In this document: positions 1 to 9,731 of the stretch, in pieces
Layout of the letters: each line of letters begins with the position of its first letter
How positions within the stretch are numbered: the stretch's first letter is position 1
Assembly: GCF_900115495.1 (NCBI RefSeq)
Contig: NZ_FOWR01000009.1
Coordinates: forward strand, 73,628-137,627
Direction of reading: 5' to 3'
Length of the DNA: 64,000 nt
Source: Enterovibrio norvegicus DSM 15893
GTDB taxonomy: Bacteria > Pseudomonadota > Gammaproteobacteria > Enterobacterales > Vibrionaceae
The notes under the pieces: generated by a model
The model's database searches: none
What the model saw: the letters and a program-made list of their open reading frames with translations, nothing else
What the model was told of the DNA's origin: nothing
Position numbers and translations under genes: made by a program

Positions 1-105
1 ATCGATGATATTTTGAATGCGACTGAAGCGTCAGGCCAAGATGACATCGATGATATTTTGAATGCGACTGAAACATCAGGCCAAGATGATATCGATGACA
101 TTCTT
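1..105 (+). repeat. 45-bp in-frame tandem repeat in fimV/hubP
   Basis: Two full 45-bp copies (1-45 and 46-90) and the first 15 bases of a third (91-105) lie head to tail. They encode 15-residue acidic units beginning IDDILNATE. Copies one and two differ at only a few bases. The array runs off the left edge of the window, so its true copy number cannot be seen. Confidence 0.85.
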
Positions 106-2496
106 GGCGAAACAGAGACCTTGCTTGATGAGTTGGTTGATGACGTTGACGAAAACGGCGAGGCGATAGTATCAGAAGAGATCGACGATAGTGACGATCT
201 CTCTATCACGTCGGACAGCGATGATGTCGACATTTCAGAGTCTGATGCCTTGCTTGATGCGTTCCTCAATGGTGACGATGACGAAGATGCATTGGACGAA
301 ACCACGCTGCTTGATGAATCTGTGGATGACGACGATCTTCTTGACGAGGTGCTTGGCGAATCCGCGGATGATGAAGAAGTTGATCTCGGAGAAACCGATG
401 TTCTGCTTGATGAGCTTCTGGGTGACGATGATCTCGACGACGAGAGTGCTGTTCTAGACGAACTGCCAGAAGATGGCGATGACTTGCTATCACTTGACGA
501 CGAAGACCTGCTATTAGCGTCTTCCGACGCTGATGAAATGTCATCTGACGACCTTTCCTCGTTTGATGATCCATTAGACATTGATGGGGTGACGGACTCT
601 GCTGATGATGACAACACGACATCAGAGGATACTGACGAAAAAAAGTCTGAAGAGACGTTAGATGCTGACACCTTGTCAGCCCTTGATGTGATGGATGATC
701 CGAGCGAATCGGATGATGATGTTGAGGCGCCACTCGAGACGCCTGTCGATGAAGCGCTGGAGAGTGATGAGTCGGCCGATGAGCTTTCAGCATTACTGGA
801 TTCTGTTGCAGAAGACGAGACAACGGATGAGCAAGCTGATGCTTCCTCCATTGATACCGACGAATTGGACGCGCTGGTTTCTGATGGTGTTGAATCTGAT
901 GAGATTGTTCCAGAGGCGTCTGAGACCGAAATGGGTCTGCTTGATGATGTGCTTGAAAATAGCCTGGACGAAGAGAACGATGCTTCTTCAGAGCTTGAAG
1001 ACACCGTTAATGTCGATGAAGAGGATATCGCGGGCTTAATCGCAGAGGATGAGTCTGTTGAATTAGAGAGCGAAACCGAGGCATCGGACAGCGATTTAGC
1101 GTTACTGGATAGCCTGCTTGATGACGTCGATGATTCTGACGAAGAGCAACAAGCGGAAGAAAGCGAAAAAGCGGTTGAGTCTGCTGGTGATACAGAGCCA
1201 TTGGAAGTGCCAGCCTCATATGCAGAGCTTCACGTTGCAGATGACGATACGCCGCTAGACCTGTCTGATTTCCCTGAATATGACGAAGAAGCTGCGCTGG
1301 CTGACAGTGAATCAGACGCGTCAAATGCTGAACGTGAATCGACAGCGCCTGACGCTTCAGCCTCTGATGAAGAGCAAGATGCATCAGATGATGAGTTCGA
1401 CCTATCATCACTGTCTGAATATACGGAAGAAGATGCTGCGGCTGAGTTCGATGTACCTTCTTCTCGCAATGATCTCGATGTACCCACGTCTTCGCTTATC
1501 GAACAAGCCCTGCGTAACAATGACGTTGCGGTTGAAAGTGAGAATGAAACTGGCGTTGAAGATAACGTCTCTGCACCTTCTGATCTTGGTGACACCGACT
1601 TAGGCGAAGCTGACATAGGTGAAGCTGATTTCGGCGCTACAGAGAATCACACGTTAGCCTTCCCGCCTGTTGACGCCATTAGCATTGATGACTTGGGTGA
1701 ATTTGACGAAGAAGATGCTCTCGGTGCAGCGCTTGATGAGCAAAGAGAGTTGGATGAGGCTGTTCCACCGAATAGCCATGGCGAGTTTTCACAACCGAGC
1801 GCACCGCAATCTCTGGCAATGGAGATGGATGAGCTTTCTTCCCTTGAAGATGACGCGCATCAAGTCGCGGGTCTCAACATGGATGCCTTACTCTCTGAGT
1901 CGATGGACGATGAGCCGATGGCATTGAATGGCTTTGAGACAGACAATGACTTAGCAACGTTAGAAACACTAGAAACGGATGACGAAGCAAGCTTCGACTC
2001 TGACGACCTGTCTTTCCCTGATGACGAGAGTGACATCTGGCAAGCCGAAATGGAGCCAGAGCCTGAGCTTGAAACGGAAGATTGGTCTGAGCAACCCGAA
2101 ATCCTTGGCAATGATGTCAAAGACATGGATTTGGATGGTGATCTTGAAGGGTTGTTGGAAGACGCAGAAAGTGAGTTGATTGAAGAGTCTTCATCAGACG
2201 ATGCTTACATCAGCATTGAAGAGCTGATGAAAGATGATGGCTCACCACAAGATGATCCTGATACTGTGCCGATGGACCTCAATGTCGGCTTAGATGATTT
2301 CCCCGATGTATTGGGGGACATTGAACCTGCTGACGTGGACAGTAGCGGAGAGGCTGCTACCAATATGGATCTCGCCAAAGCTTACTTGGAAATGAACGAT
2401 GTGGATGGCGCACTTCAATTACTTGAAAAAGTGATGCGAGGTGACGATGCGGCACTTAAAGCTGAAGCCAAACAGATGATTGAGAATCTGAATTAA
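1..2496 (+). CDS. fimV: FimV/HubP polar landmark protein, C-terminal part (5' end outside window)
   Basis: The reading frame is open from base 1, so this is the 3' part (831 codons) of a larger gene. Almost all of it is very acidic and low in complexity, with recurrent LLDELL/LLDEVLGE-type units rich in Asp, Glu and Ser. The last 40 or so residues (LAKAYLEMNDVDGALQLLEK...) form the TPR-like FimV C-terminal domain. In Vibrio the FimV homologue HubP is an inner-membrane pole organiser with a periplasmic LysM domain, a long acidic repeat region in the cytoplasm, and this same C-terminal cap; it recruits ParA-type ATPases and flagellar and chemotaxis partners. The LysM and transmembrane parts would lie upstream of the window. 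The position just before truA matches the hubP/fimV locus of vibrios. The assignment of this end is strong; the polar role is known from the family, not seen here. Confidence 0.88.
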   Translation: MDDILNATEASGQDDIDDILNATETSGQDDIDDILGETETLLDELVDDVDENGEAIVSEEIDDSDDLSITSDSDDVDISESDALLDAFLNGDDDEDALDETTLLDESVDDDDLLDEVLGESADDEEVDLGETDVLLDELLGDDDLDDESAVLDELPEDGDDLLSLDDEDLLLASSDADEMSSDDLSSFDDPLDIDGVTDSADDDNTTSEDTDEKKSEETLDADTLSALDVMDDPSESDDDVEAPLETPVDEALESDESADELSALLDSVAEDETTDEQADASSIDTDELDALVSDGVESDEIVPEASETEMGLLDDVLENSLDEENDASSELEDTVNVDEEDIAGLIAEDESVELESETEASDSDLALLDSLLDDVDDSDEEQQAEESEKAVESAGDTEPLEVPASYAELHVADDDTPLDLSDFPEYDEEAALADSESDASNAERESTAPDASASDEEQDASDDEFDLSSLSEYTEEDAAAEFDVPSSRNDLDVPTSSLIEQALRNNDVAVESENETGVEDNVSAPSDLGDTDLGEADIGEADFGATENHTLAFPPVDAISIDDLGEFDEEDALGAALDEQRELDEAVPPNSHGEFSQPSAPQSLAMEMDELSSLEDDAHQVAGLNMDALLSESMDDEPMALNGFETDNDLATLETLETDDEASFDSDDLSFPDDESDIWQAEMEPEPELETEDWSEQPEILGNDVKDMDLDGDLEGLLEDAESELIEESSSDDAYISIEELMKDDGSPQDDPDTVPMDLNVGLDDFPDVLGDIEPADVDSSGEAATNMDLAKAYLEMNDVDGALQLLEKVMRGDDAALKAEAKQMIENLN

Positions 2497-2522
2497 ACAC
2501 GCTCATTTTATAGCGATTGAAA

Positions 2523-2548
2523 AAACGGCAGGTAACCCTGCCGTTTTC
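2523..2548 (+). terminator. Rho-independent terminator after fimV
   Basis: A perfect 11-bp stem (AAAACGGCAGG / CCTGCCGTTTT) with a TAAC loop ends in a short T run, 26 nt after the fimV stop. Confidence 0.85.
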
Positions 2549-2623
2549 GCATTTTGAATGGGTGTTCTTTTTCATCGTTGTTAGTCTACGGGTCATTGTC
2601 GCTGCATATTGGGTAGGTTTGGG

Positions 2624-2629
2624 TATAAT
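2624..2629 (+). promoter_or_regulatory. Probable -10 box upstream of truA
   Basis: A perfect TATAAT hexamer lies 43 nt before the truA start and after the fimV terminator. No good -35 hexamer is found at 16-18 nt upstream, so this is only a tentative promoter. Confidence 0.35.
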
Positions 2630-2672
2630 GCGCAGCTTGAAATTGATAAATCAGTAATGCAGAGACAGAAAA

Positions 2673-3464
2673 ATGAGAATTGCCCTGGGTGTGGAATATG
2701 ATGGTGCGCAGTACTTCGGCTGGCAGCGACAGCGTGAGGTGCCCAGTGTGCAAGAGCATTTGGAAAAAGCCCTGACGAAAATCGCGAATGAGCCGATTGA
2801 AGTGCAATGTGCAGGTCGAACAGATGCTGGCGTGCACGGCACGGGTCAAGTAGTGCACTTTGATGTGAACTGCGACAGGCCAATGCGTGCATGGACGATG
2901 GGCGTTAATACGCACCTTCCTGATAGCATCGCAGTGCGTTGGGCAAAAGAAGTGCCTGAAGCGTTTCATGCGCGTTTCACCGCAACGGCACGTCGTTATC
3001 GTTACATTATCTTTAATAACGCATTGCGCCCGGGCATTTTACGGCACGGTGTGAGTCACTATCATGGTGACCTTAATGAAACACTGATGAATGAAGCGGG
3101 GCAGTACCTGCTTGGAGAGAATGATTTTACGTCTTTTCGTGCCGCGCAGTGCCAATCTAATTCTCCTTGGCGAAATATTCATCATTTAAATGTGACTCGA
3201 CAAGGCGCATTCGTGATCATAGATATCAAGGCGAATGCTTTCGTGCATCATATGGTACGAAATATAACAGGAAGTTTAATAGCTGTTGGCTTGAAAGAGC
3301 AAAAACCTGAATGGATAAAATGGCTATTGGAAGCCAAAGATCGCAACCTTGCCGCTGCTACGGCAAAAGCAGAAGGGTTGTATTTGGTTGAAGTGGATTA
3401 TCCCGCCGAGTATGCACTGCCTAGTTCTCCAGCGGGTCCGCTGTTTCTTCCTGATTCAAAGTGA
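2673..3464 (+). CDS. truA: tRNA pseudouridine(38-40) synthase TruA
   Basis: The product converts uridines 38-40 in the anticodon arm of many tRNAs to pseudouridine, in the cytoplasm. The protein has 263 residues, normal for TruA. The family signature [18 protein letters not shown] is present at residues 47-64, with the catalytic aspartate at about residue 51. The N-terminus ([11 protein letters not shown]) is typical, so the annotated ATG is the natural start. The gene stands alone between two terminators. Confidence 0.96.
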   Translation: MRIALGVEYDGAQYFGWQRQREVPSVQEHLEKALTKIANEPIEVQCAGRTDAGVHGTGQVVHFDVNCDRPMRAWTMGVNTHLPDSIAVRWAKEVPEAFHARFTATARRYRYIIFNNALRPGILRHGVSHYHGDLNETLMNEAGQYLLGENDFTSFRAAQCQSNSPWRNIHHLNVTRQGAFVIIDIKANAFVHHMVRNITGSLIAVGLKEQKPEWIKWLLEAKDRNLAAATAKAEGLYLVEVDYPAEYALPSSPAGPLFLPDSK

Positions 3465-3473
3465 TTGTTTTAT

Positions 3474-3501
3474 AAGGTGTGCCGATGCACACCTTGTTTT
3501 T
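3474..3501 (+). terminator. Rho-independent terminator after truA
   Basis: A 9-bp perfect stem (AAGGTGTGC / GCACACCTT) with a CGAT loop is followed by GTTTTTAAT, starting 9 nt after the truA stop. Confidence 0.8.
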
Positions 3502-3795
3502 AATGTCACGTAATTCACTGAAAAAAAGACGTAATTCACGAAGAGTTACGCCAGATCATCTTGAATCACACATAGTGGTAGAAATAATACGGTGCGTACA
3601 CTGTGTGAGAAAGGCTAGACAAAAAATAGGTAGTACCAGTTTTTTGTCCAAAGTCTTAACAAGTTGTGTTTTAATTCTTGGTTGAATTCGTAGAAATCTA
3701 GGCCACTTGCCGCTAATACCTGCCCTCGTCATTAAGCACTTTCAAATGCAACAGGGACGCAACGCAGGCAAGTGCTCCAAATGAAAAGGTCGTTC
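3502..3795 (+). other. Leader region between truA terminator and accD
   Basis: About 290 bases without a convincing gene. A 68-codon open frame (3479-3685) starts inside the truA terminator hairpin and resembles nothing I know, so I do not call it. The accD promoter must lie here, but no hexamer pair stands out. Confidence 0.5.
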
Positions 3796-4728
3796 ATGAG
3801 CTGGCTTGAAAAAATTCTTACAAAAAGCAACATCGGTTCTTCAAGAAAGGCGTCCATTCCTGAAGGGGTATGGACCAAATGTTCATCTTGCGAACAGGTG
3901 CTTTACCACGCTGAACTAGAGCGCAACCTTCAGGTGTGTCCTAAGTGTGACCACCACATGCGTATGAGCGGCCGTCGTCGCCTTGAAACCTTCCTAGACA
4001 AAGATAACCGCGTTGAGTTGGCATCCGATCTTGAACCTAAAGATTTGCTGAAATTCCGCGATTCTAAAAAATACAAAGACCGTATTTCTGCTGCGCAGAA
4101 GTCGAGCGGTGAGAAAGATGCACTGATCGTCATGAAAGGTGAATTACTTGGGATGCCAGTGGTTAGCTGTGCGTTTGAGTTTTCGTTCATGGGCGGTTCA
4201 ATGGGCGCCGTTGTTGGTGCGCGATTTGTTCGTGCGGTCGAACAAGCGATCGAAGACAAGTGTGGCCTTGTGTGTTTCTCTGCCAGTGGCGGTGCACGCA
4301 TGCAAGAAGCATTGATGTCTCTGATGCAAATGGCGAAAACCAGTGCAGCCCTTGAGCGTCTTTCGAAAGAAGGTTTGCCGTTTATCTCAGTACTGACCGA
4401 TCCGACGTTTGGTGGTGTCACAGCAAGCTTCGCGATGTTAGGCGATGTAAACATCGGTGAGCCAAAAGCGCTTATCGGTTTTGCTGGTCAACGTGTTATT
4501 GAGCAAACCGTGCGTGAAAAGCTGCCAGAAGGTTTCCAGCGTAGCGAGTTCTTGCTTGAACACGGCGCTATCGACATGATTGTTGACCGCCGTGAAATGC
4601 GTCAACGCATCGGTGGTATGCTCGCTAAAATGACCGGCCATGAATCCCCATTGGTGGTGTCGGTTGACAAGCCATTGGAAGGTGAGGTTGTCGAAGCTGA
4701 ACCGGTTGATGAAAATACCGAACAGTAA
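3796..4728 (+). CDS. accD: Acetyl-CoA carboxylase, carboxyltransferase beta subunit
   Basis: AccD pairs with AccA to move the carboxyl group from biotin on AccB to acetyl-CoA, giving malonyl-CoA for fatty acid synthesis. The start is taken at the ATG for MSWLEKIL because that is the family N-terminus and AAAAGG lies 6 nt before it. The open frame extends upstream to a GTG at 3772, giving an unneeded eight-residue extension. The protein has 310 residues. The N-terminal zinc ribbon is intact (Cys at about 29, 32, 48 and 51), and the carboxyltransferase fold with [12 protein letters not shown] follows. The C-terminal tail is acidic. It is the only gene in its unit, with a terminator behind it. 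Confidence 0.96.
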   Translation: MSWLEKILTKSNIGSSRKASIPEGVWTKCSSCEQVLYHAELERNLQVCPKCDHHMRMSGRRRLETFLDKDNRVELASDLEPKDLLKFRDSKKYKDRISAAQKSSGEKDALIVMKGELLGMPVVSCAFEFSFMGGSMGAVVGARFVRAVEQAIEDKCGLVCFSASGGARMQEALMSLMQMAKTSAALERLSKEGLPFISVLTDPTFGGVTASFAMLGDVNIGEPKALIGFAGQRVIEQTVREKLPEGFQRSEFLLEHGAIDMIVDRREMRQRIGGMLAKMTGHESPLVVSVDKPLEGEVVEAEPVDENTEQ

Positions 4729-4785
4729 ACGGTATTAAGGCAAGAAGTACGCTATCGCAGCACAGCTTCAAACCTTCACGTCTAA

Positions 4786-4812
4786 AAAGAGCGCCTTATG
4801 GCGCTCTTTGTC
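4786..4812 (+). terminator. Rho-independent terminator after accD
   Basis: A 10-bp perfect stem (AAAGAGCGCC / GGCGCTCTTT) with a TTAT loop is followed by GTCTTTT. Confidence 0.8.
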
Positions 4813-4858
4813 TTTTAGCTGATATGATTGATGTATTACTAGCTGTAGTAGATTACTG

Positions 4859-6127
4859 ATGTCAGAACATATTTCGCCCAACGCAAACGCACCACTTTCG
4901 CAGTGGCTGGCGTATTTAGAGGCACTGCATACCAGTGCGATTGATTTGGGATTAGACCGCGTATCCGCGGTTGCTCAAAAAGGTCAACTTACCAAACCTG
5001 CACCGACAGTGATCACGGTAGCAGGAACCAACGGTAAGGGTTCGACCTGCGCCATCATTGAAGCAATTTTGCTGAAAGCAGGCTACAAAACGGGCGTGTA
5101 CAGTTCACCGCACCTGATTCGTTACAACGAGCGTGTTCGTATTAACGGTAAAGAATTGGATGACGAACGCCATTCAGAGGCATTTGCCGTCATCGAAGCA
5201 TTGCGTGGTGAAACGAGCTTAAGTCTGTTTGAGTTCGGCACGCTTTCAGCGCTTTGGCTATTTTTGGATAACCGCGTTGATGTTGTGATCCTTGAGGTTG
5301 GTCTGGGTGGGCGTTTAGATGCCACCAACGTTGTCGACCACGACGTTTCGGTTATTACCAGCTTAGCCATCGATCATGTTGACTGGCTGGGGGATGACAT
5401 TGAAGTCATTGGCTTCGAGAAAGCAGGCATCTTCCGCACCAATAAGCCTGCTGTGTGTGGTCAACCTGAGCCGCCGGCCAGTGTTGCCGCTCATGCGGAT
5501 GACATTGATGCACAATTGCATCAAGTGGGTTATCAATTCGATTACCAAAAAGAAGGCGACGTCTGGCATTGGCAATGCGGTGCATTTGATTTGCGTGACC
5601 TTCCTGTTCCGAATCTTCCTCTTCCTAACGCAGCAACCGCGTTGATGGCGTTGGGCCTATCTGAATTAAATGTCACCGATGAGCACATTGTTGAGGGGCT
5701 AGCCTCTGTCAAACTCGCAGGCCGTATGGAGCGTGCTTTTGAGTCACCGTTGGTGCTGCTTGATGTGGCGCACAATCCGCATTCTGCGGCATACCTCGCC
5801 ACACAACTGGCTGAGCTTAAGAAAGGAAGTGACGTTAAGGTGCATGCGGTGGTCGCTATGTTGCATGATAAAGATATCACCGCCACGCTTGAAGAAATGA
5901 AAGCCGTGGTTGATGTATGGTATCCAGCGTCATTGACTGGCCCTCGAGCGGCTTCTGCGTCGCAATTGGCCGAGCATTTACCAGAACATGTTATCTGTTT
6001 TGATTCACCGACTGCCGCTTTTGAGTCTGCAAAAGCTGCACTTAATGGGGTTTCTGATATGGTGATTGTGTTTGGTTCTTTTTATACCGTCGGTGAAATC
6101 GCCGATCTCCTATCTAAAGCGGAGTAA
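4859..6127 (+). CDS. folC: Bifunctional dihydrofolate synthase / folylpolyglutamate synthase
   Basis: FolC joins glutamate to dihydropteroate and adds further glutamates to folates, using ATP. The 422-residue length is typical. The Mur-ligase P-loop VAGTNGKGSTCAI sits at about residues 54-66, followed by LEVGLGGRLDATN and, near residue 300, LDVAHNPHSA, the junction to the C-terminal glutamate-binding domain. All core motifs look intact. It is followed after 2 nt by dedD, so the two are co-transcribed, as in many gamma-proteobacteria where folC and dedD precede cvpA-purF. Confidence 0.95.
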   Translation: MSEHISPNANAPLSQWLAYLEALHTSAIDLGLDRVSAVAQKGQLTKPAPTVITVAGTNGKGSTCAIIEAILLKAGYKTGVYSSPHLIRYNERVRINGKELDDERHSEAFAVIEALRGETSLSLFEFGTLSALWLFLDNRVDVVILEVGLGGRLDATNVVDHDVSVITSLAIDHVDWLGDDIEVIGFEKAGIFRTNKPAVCGQPEPPASVAAHADDIDAQLHQVGYQFDYQKEGDVWHWQCGAFDLRDLPVPNLPLPNAATALMALGLSELNVTDEHIVEGLASVKLAGRMERAFESPLVLLDVAHNPHSAAYLATQLAELKKGSDVKVHAVVAMLHDKDITATLEEMKAVVDVWYPASLTGPRAASASQLAEHLPEHVICFDSPTAAFESAKAALNGVSDMVIVFGSFYTVGEIADLLSKAE

Positions 6128-6129
6128 TT

Positions 6130-6690
6130 GTGGCAACTCAGTTTCAACATCGTTTAGTCGGCACGCTTGTCTTGGTCTCTCTTGGCGTTATTTTTCTCCC
6201 AGACGTCTTTGATGGTGAAAAAGCACATTATCTAGAAAATTACGAAGCGATACCGCTGCGTGAAGACTTTGATACTGAACTACTCACTGCGCCCGTTGAA
6301 GCGCCTGAAGATGTTGAAGCCTTCATGCCGCAAGAGCCTGTGACGGTGACGATCAATGAATCTACCGACTCACCTCAACCTGAATCTGAGCCTGCGGCAG
6401 TTGCGCAGGTGGAAGCATCTGTCCCGAAGGCGGGCTATGAGGATTCGGCCTGGATCATCCGCTTAGGCACTTTTAGAAATATAGAAAATGCAAAAAACTT
6501 GGTTTCAACACTTCGAGGCAAAGGCTACCCCGCACAGCTTATGCCTCGAGATGTGAAGCAAGGTGAGCTCGCGCGCGTGGAGGTTGGCCCTAATGTGTCG
6601 AAAGACAAATTAGAGGCAATGACTGCAGATTTGGAGTCTTTGACCGGCTTGAAAGGTCAACTGCTTAGATTTAACCCACTCAACCCTTAA
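6130..6690 (+). CDS. dedD: DedD, SPOR-domain cell division protein
   Basis: DedD is a bitopic inner-membrane protein that binds denuded septal peptidoglycan and helps cell constriction. The start is GTG, 2 nt after the folC stop. One transmembrane segment lies at about residues 8-25 (LVGTLVLVSLGVIFLPDVF). A Pro/Glu-rich periplasmic linker follows, and a SPOR domain occupies about residues 108-186 (AWIIRLGTFRNIENAKNLV...). The 186-residue length is slightly below that of the E. coli protein. Position and architecture agree. Confidence 0.9.
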   Translation: MATQFQHRLVGTLVLVSLGVIFLPDVFDGEKAHYLENYEAIPLREDFDTELLTAPVEAPEDVEAFMPQEPVTVTINESTDSPQPESEPAAVAQVEASVPKAGYEDSAWIIRLGTFRNIENAKNLVSTLRGKGYPAQLMPRDVKQGELARVEVGPNVSKDKLEAMTADLESLTGLKGQLLRFNPLNP

Positions 6691-6704
6691 GAAAACGTTT
6701 GCGT
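6689..6704 (+). promoter_or_regulatory. PurR operator upstream of cvpA-purF
   Basis: The 16-mer AAGAAAACGTTTGCGT differs from the key positions of the PurR box consensus (ACGCAAACGTTTGCGT) mainly at the fourth base and keeps the central AAACGTTT. It overlaps the dedD stop codon and lies on the likely -35 region of the next promoter. This is the expected site for purine repression of cvpA-purF. Confidence 0.75.
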
Positions 6705-6725
6705 CGTCATTTTTTCTGTTAAAAT
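6698..6725 (+). promoter_or_regulatory. Probable cvpA-purF promoter
   Basis: A -35-like TTTGCG (6698-6703) and a -10-like TAAAAT (6720-6725) are 16 nt apart, 28 nt before the cvpA start. The -35 overlaps the PurR operator, so bound PurR would block polymerase. Confidence 0.5.
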
Positions 6726-6753
6726 GCGGCGAATCGCTCAGATGAAATAAAGA

Positions 6754-7245
6754 ATGAATTGGATTGATTACGTCATTATCGGAGTGATCGGCTTCTCAGC
6801 ATTGATTAGCTTGGTCCGTGGATTTGTGAAAGAAGCACTGTCGTTGGTGATTTGGTTTGGTGCTTTTTTTGTTGCCAGCAATTTTTACCCACAATTGGCT
6901 GCTTATTTTTCGAATATTCAGGATGAAATGATTCGAAACGGGGCTGCGATTGCAGCGCTGTTTATTGCCACCCTGATAGTTGGTGCCGTCGTGAACTATG
7001 TCATTGGACAATTGGTCCAAAAGACTGGCTTGTCAGGAACCGATCGTGTTCTTGGCGTGGTATTTGGAGGGATTCGAGGTGTGCTTATCGTAGCTGCACT
7101 CCTATTCTTCCTTGATGCTTTCACCAGCCTTCCCGGCGCCAGCGAGTGGAAACAATCACAATTAATCCCTAAGTTTGGGGTAGTGATTGAATGGTTTTTC
7201 TCGTATTTGGAGCAAAGCTCCAGCTTTTTGCCCAAAGTAATTTAG
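6754..7245 (+). CDS. cvpA: CvpA family inner-membrane protein
   Basis: CvpA is a small inner-membrane protein first found as needed for colicin V production and later linked to envelope and bile-salt tolerance; its biochemical role is unclear. The 163-residue product starts [24 protein letters not shown], a family hallmark, and has about four hydrophobic segments. It lies 32 nt before purF and shares the PurR-controlled promoter, as in E. coli. Confidence 0.93.
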   Translation: MNWIDYVIIGVIGFSALISLVRGFVKEALSLVIWFGAFFVASNFYPQLAAYFSNIQDEMIRNGAAIAALFIATLIVGAVVNYVIGQLVQKTGLSGTDRVLGVVFGGIRGVLIVAALLFFLDAFTSLPGASEWKQSQLIPKFGVVIEWFFSYLEQSSSFLPKVI

Positions 7246-7277
7246 GGCTCCCTCTAGCGTTACAAGGAACTGCAAAC

Positions 7278-8792
7278 ATGTGTGGGATTGTTGGAATTGT
7301 AGGTGAAACCTCGGTTAATCAGTCGATTTACGATGCGCTAACGGTGCTTCAGCATCGCGGCCAAGACGCTGCTGGCATTGTGACTATCGACGAAAACCGC
7401 TTTCGTCTAAGAAAGGCAAATGGCTTAGTCAAAGATGTTTTCCAACTCAAGCATATGCAGCGCTTGCAAGGAACAGTAGGGATAGGGCATGTGCGCTATC
7501 CCACTGCGGGAAGTTCAAGTGCATCAGAAGCGCAGCCTTTTTATGTGAACTCTCCTTACGGTATTACCCTCGCTCACAATGGAAACCTTACTAACGCTAA
7601 TCAACTTCGAGAATCTCTTTTTGCTCAAGACCGCCGCCACTTGAACACCACGTCTGATTCTGAAGTGCTTCTTAACGTACTTGCGCATCAAATTGATAAA
7701 GCAAAGTCGCACCCAGTTACCGAAGACGATGTGTTTAACGCAGTGCGTTCAGTGCATGAGCAAGTGATGGGTGCGTATGCGGTTGTTGCGATGCTCATCG
7801 GTCATGGTTTAATCGGCTTTAGAGACCCTGACGGCATTCGTCCTTTGTGTTTAGGTAAGCGCAAAGTGAATGGTCGTGATGAGTACATGCTTGCTTCTGA
7901 ATCCGTTGCACTTGATGCGGTGGGTTTTGATTTCGTGCGTGATGTTGCGCCAGGTGAGGCGGTTTACATTACGCTTGATGGCCAGCTATTTACGCGTCAA
8001 TGTGCGGCTACGCCGTCTTTGTCGCCATGTATTTTTGAATTTGTTTACTTCGCCCGCCCTGATTCCTTTATCGATAAGATTTCGGTCTATGCGGCTCGCG
8101 TCAACATGGGTAAGAAGCTGGGTGCTAAAATTCGCCGCGATTGGGAAGACCTAGACATTGATGTGGTTATCCCCATTCCAGAAACGTCTTGTGATATTGC
8201 GTTAGAAATCGCTCAAGTGCTGGACAAGCCATATCGTCAAGGCTTTGTTAAGAACCGTTATGTTGGACGTACGTTCATTATGCCGGGTCAGCAACAGCGC
8301 CGTAAATCCGTTAGACGTAAGTTGAACGCTATTCGCTCCGAGTTCAAAGACAAGTCAGTACTGCTGGTGGATGACTCTATCGTCCGTGGTACCACGTCAG
8401 AGCAGATCATTGAGATGGCACGTGAAGCCGGCGCAAAACACGTCTATATGGCATCTGCAGCCCCTGAAATTCGCTTCCCGAATGTGTATGGTATCGATAT
8501 GCCAAGCGCAAACGAGCTGATTGCTCACGGCCGTGAAGTGGATGAGATTGGGAGCATCATTGGTGCTGATGGACTTATCTTCCAAGATTTGTCTGATTTG
8601 GAAGAGGCGGTTCGTGAAGGCAACCCTGATATTCAACAGTTCGAAAGCTCAGTGTTTAGTGGTCATTATGTAACGAAAGACGTAAATCAAGAGTACCTAG
8701 ATTACCTTGAAAGTCTTCGTAATGATGATTCGAAAACAGTTCGTGAGCAGCAGCAAGAGCTGGCGAACCTTGAGATATATAACGAAAGCTGA
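7278..8792 (+). CDS. purF: Amidophosphoribosyltransferase PurF
   Basis: PurF makes 5-phosphoribosylamine from PRPP and glutamine, the first committed step of purine synthesis. The true start is the ATG giving MCGIVGIVG: Cys2 is the N-terminal nucleophile of the class II glutaminase domain after Met removal, so the longer open frame from 7191 is not used. The protein has 504 residues. The PRPP-binding loop [13 protein letters not shown] lies at about residues 360-372 in the C-terminal phosphoribosyltransferase domain. It is the last gene of the cvpA-purF unit, with a terminator 62 nt behind. Confidence 0.96.
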   Translation: MCGIVGIVGETSVNQSIYDALTVLQHRGQDAAGIVTIDENRFRLRKANGLVKDVFQLKHMQRLQGTVGIGHVRYPTAGSSSASEAQPFYVNSPYGITLAHNGNLTNANQLRESLFAQDRRHLNTTSDSEVLLNVLAHQIDKAKSHPVTEDDVFNAVRSVHEQVMGAYAVVAMLIGHGLIGFRDPDGIRPLCLGKRKVNGRDEYMLASESVALDAVGFDFVRDVAPGEAVYITLDGQLFTRQCAATPSLSPCIFEFVYFARPDSFIDKISVYAARVNMGKKLGAKIRRDWEDLDIDVVIPIPETSCDIALEIAQVLDKPYRQGFVKNRYVGRTFIMPGQQQRRKSVRRKLNAIRSEFKDKSVLLVDDSIVRGTTSEQIIEMAREAGAKHVYMASAAPEIRFPNVYGIDMPSANELIAHGREVDEIGSIIGADGLIFQDLSDLEEAVREGNPDIQQFESSVFSGHYVTKDVNQEYLDYLESLRNDDSKTVREQQQELANLEIYNES

Positions 8793-8853
8793 TTTCAGTG
8801 CTTTTGCTAAAACTGGCCAAGTTCCAAATGGCTTGTGGCTGAAGTATAAATTG

Positions 8854-8884
8854 AAAAAGCGCAGAGAAATTTGCGCTTTTTTTG
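8854..8884 (+). terminator. Rho-independent terminator after purF
   Basis: A 10-bp stem (AAAAAGCGCA / TGCGCTTTTT) with a short loop is followed by further T residues. Confidence 0.85.
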
Positions 8885-8924
8885 TGTTTGGTCAAATGTG
8901 TTTTTTTGAGGTGCGTGCTTGCCG

Positions 8925-9524
8925 TTAATTCATGAACATTGGGCCGAAGCCAACATTCCACATGATGACCGAGCTGGCGAGAATCGCTACCATCAGCACC
9001 AGTCCGCACGTCACAACGGAGCTCGCGTAGATAAAGCCTCTATCTTCAGGTATGTGCATGATGATGGGCACGCCGGTGTAAAGGAGGTATACCGAATAAG
9101 CCACCCCAGCAAGCCCTACCAACATAATAAACCATACGACAGGGTACAGCGCTGCTAAGCCAACCATGAACACTGGCGTTGCTGTGTAAGCAGAAAGCTC
9201 CAGTGCTTGCGTATATGTAGGCTCAGAACCGAACGTTCGACTCATCCATAACGTTAAGTAAGCGAGTGCCATAACGCCGGTAATCAAGGCGAAATACATG
9301 GCAAAACCTATGATCAGCGCACTTTGCGAGGTCAGGAAAATAGGATCCCCAACGCCAATTTTCCAGCCAAGATGAACGCTAGCGTAATAAGCACAAATGG
9401 GGGGAATTAGCGCGATGATGGCAATGTGACCAAGGCTGCTTCCTGTGCCTTCGTGACGGTCATAAATTGTCTGCCATTCTTCTTTTGGATGTGTGTAGAG
9501 GCCGAGCAAATGTCCCAAAATCAT
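8925..9524 (-). CDS. Yip1-family integral membrane protein
   Basis: This 199-residue protein matches the Yip1/YIF1 type of small polytopic membrane protein found in vibrios after purF. It opens MILGHLLGLYTHPKEEWQTIY, a cytoplasmic leader ending in a conserved 'hPkeeW' element, and then has about five hydrophobic segments (for example at about residues 35-50, 64-92, 113-135, 137-155 and 169-188). AAGGAG stands 5 nt before its ATG. The function of the bacterial family is not established. It converges on purF and is separated from the LysR gene behind it by about 200 nt. Confidence 0.8.
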   Translation of the reverse strand: MILGHLLGLYTHPKEEWQTIYDRHEGTGSSLGHIAIIALIPPICAYYASVHLGWKIGVGDPIFLTSQSALIIGFAMYFALITGVMALAYLTLWMSRTFGSEPTYTQALELSAYTATPVFMVGLAALYPVVWFIMLVGLAGVAYSVYLLYTGVPIIMHIPEDRGFIYASSVVTCGLVLMVAILASSVIMWNVGFGPMFMN

Positions 9525-9731
9525 AGTTACTCCTTCCGAACATTGTTGTTGTCGTGAAGTAGCACATCAAAAGATGCATCACTGCGAGGTATTGGTACTA
9601 AATCAGTCAACAAGATCGATTTACATACCTATAACAATTAGCTCTGCGAACGATGCTTAGCAAGTTTTATAGTACAAAACTTAGTTGATTTTTTAACCAC
9701 TTATCGTATTTGGGACATTTGCGGATGACGG

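Noticed and set aside
266-2126. Long frames on other strands within fimV
   Set aside because: They are by-products of the biased Asp/Glu/Ser codon pattern of the acidic repeat region.
3479-3685. 68-codon open frame between truA and accD
   Set aside because: It starts within the truA terminator, has no ribosome site and resembles no protein; composition looks like non-coding DNA.
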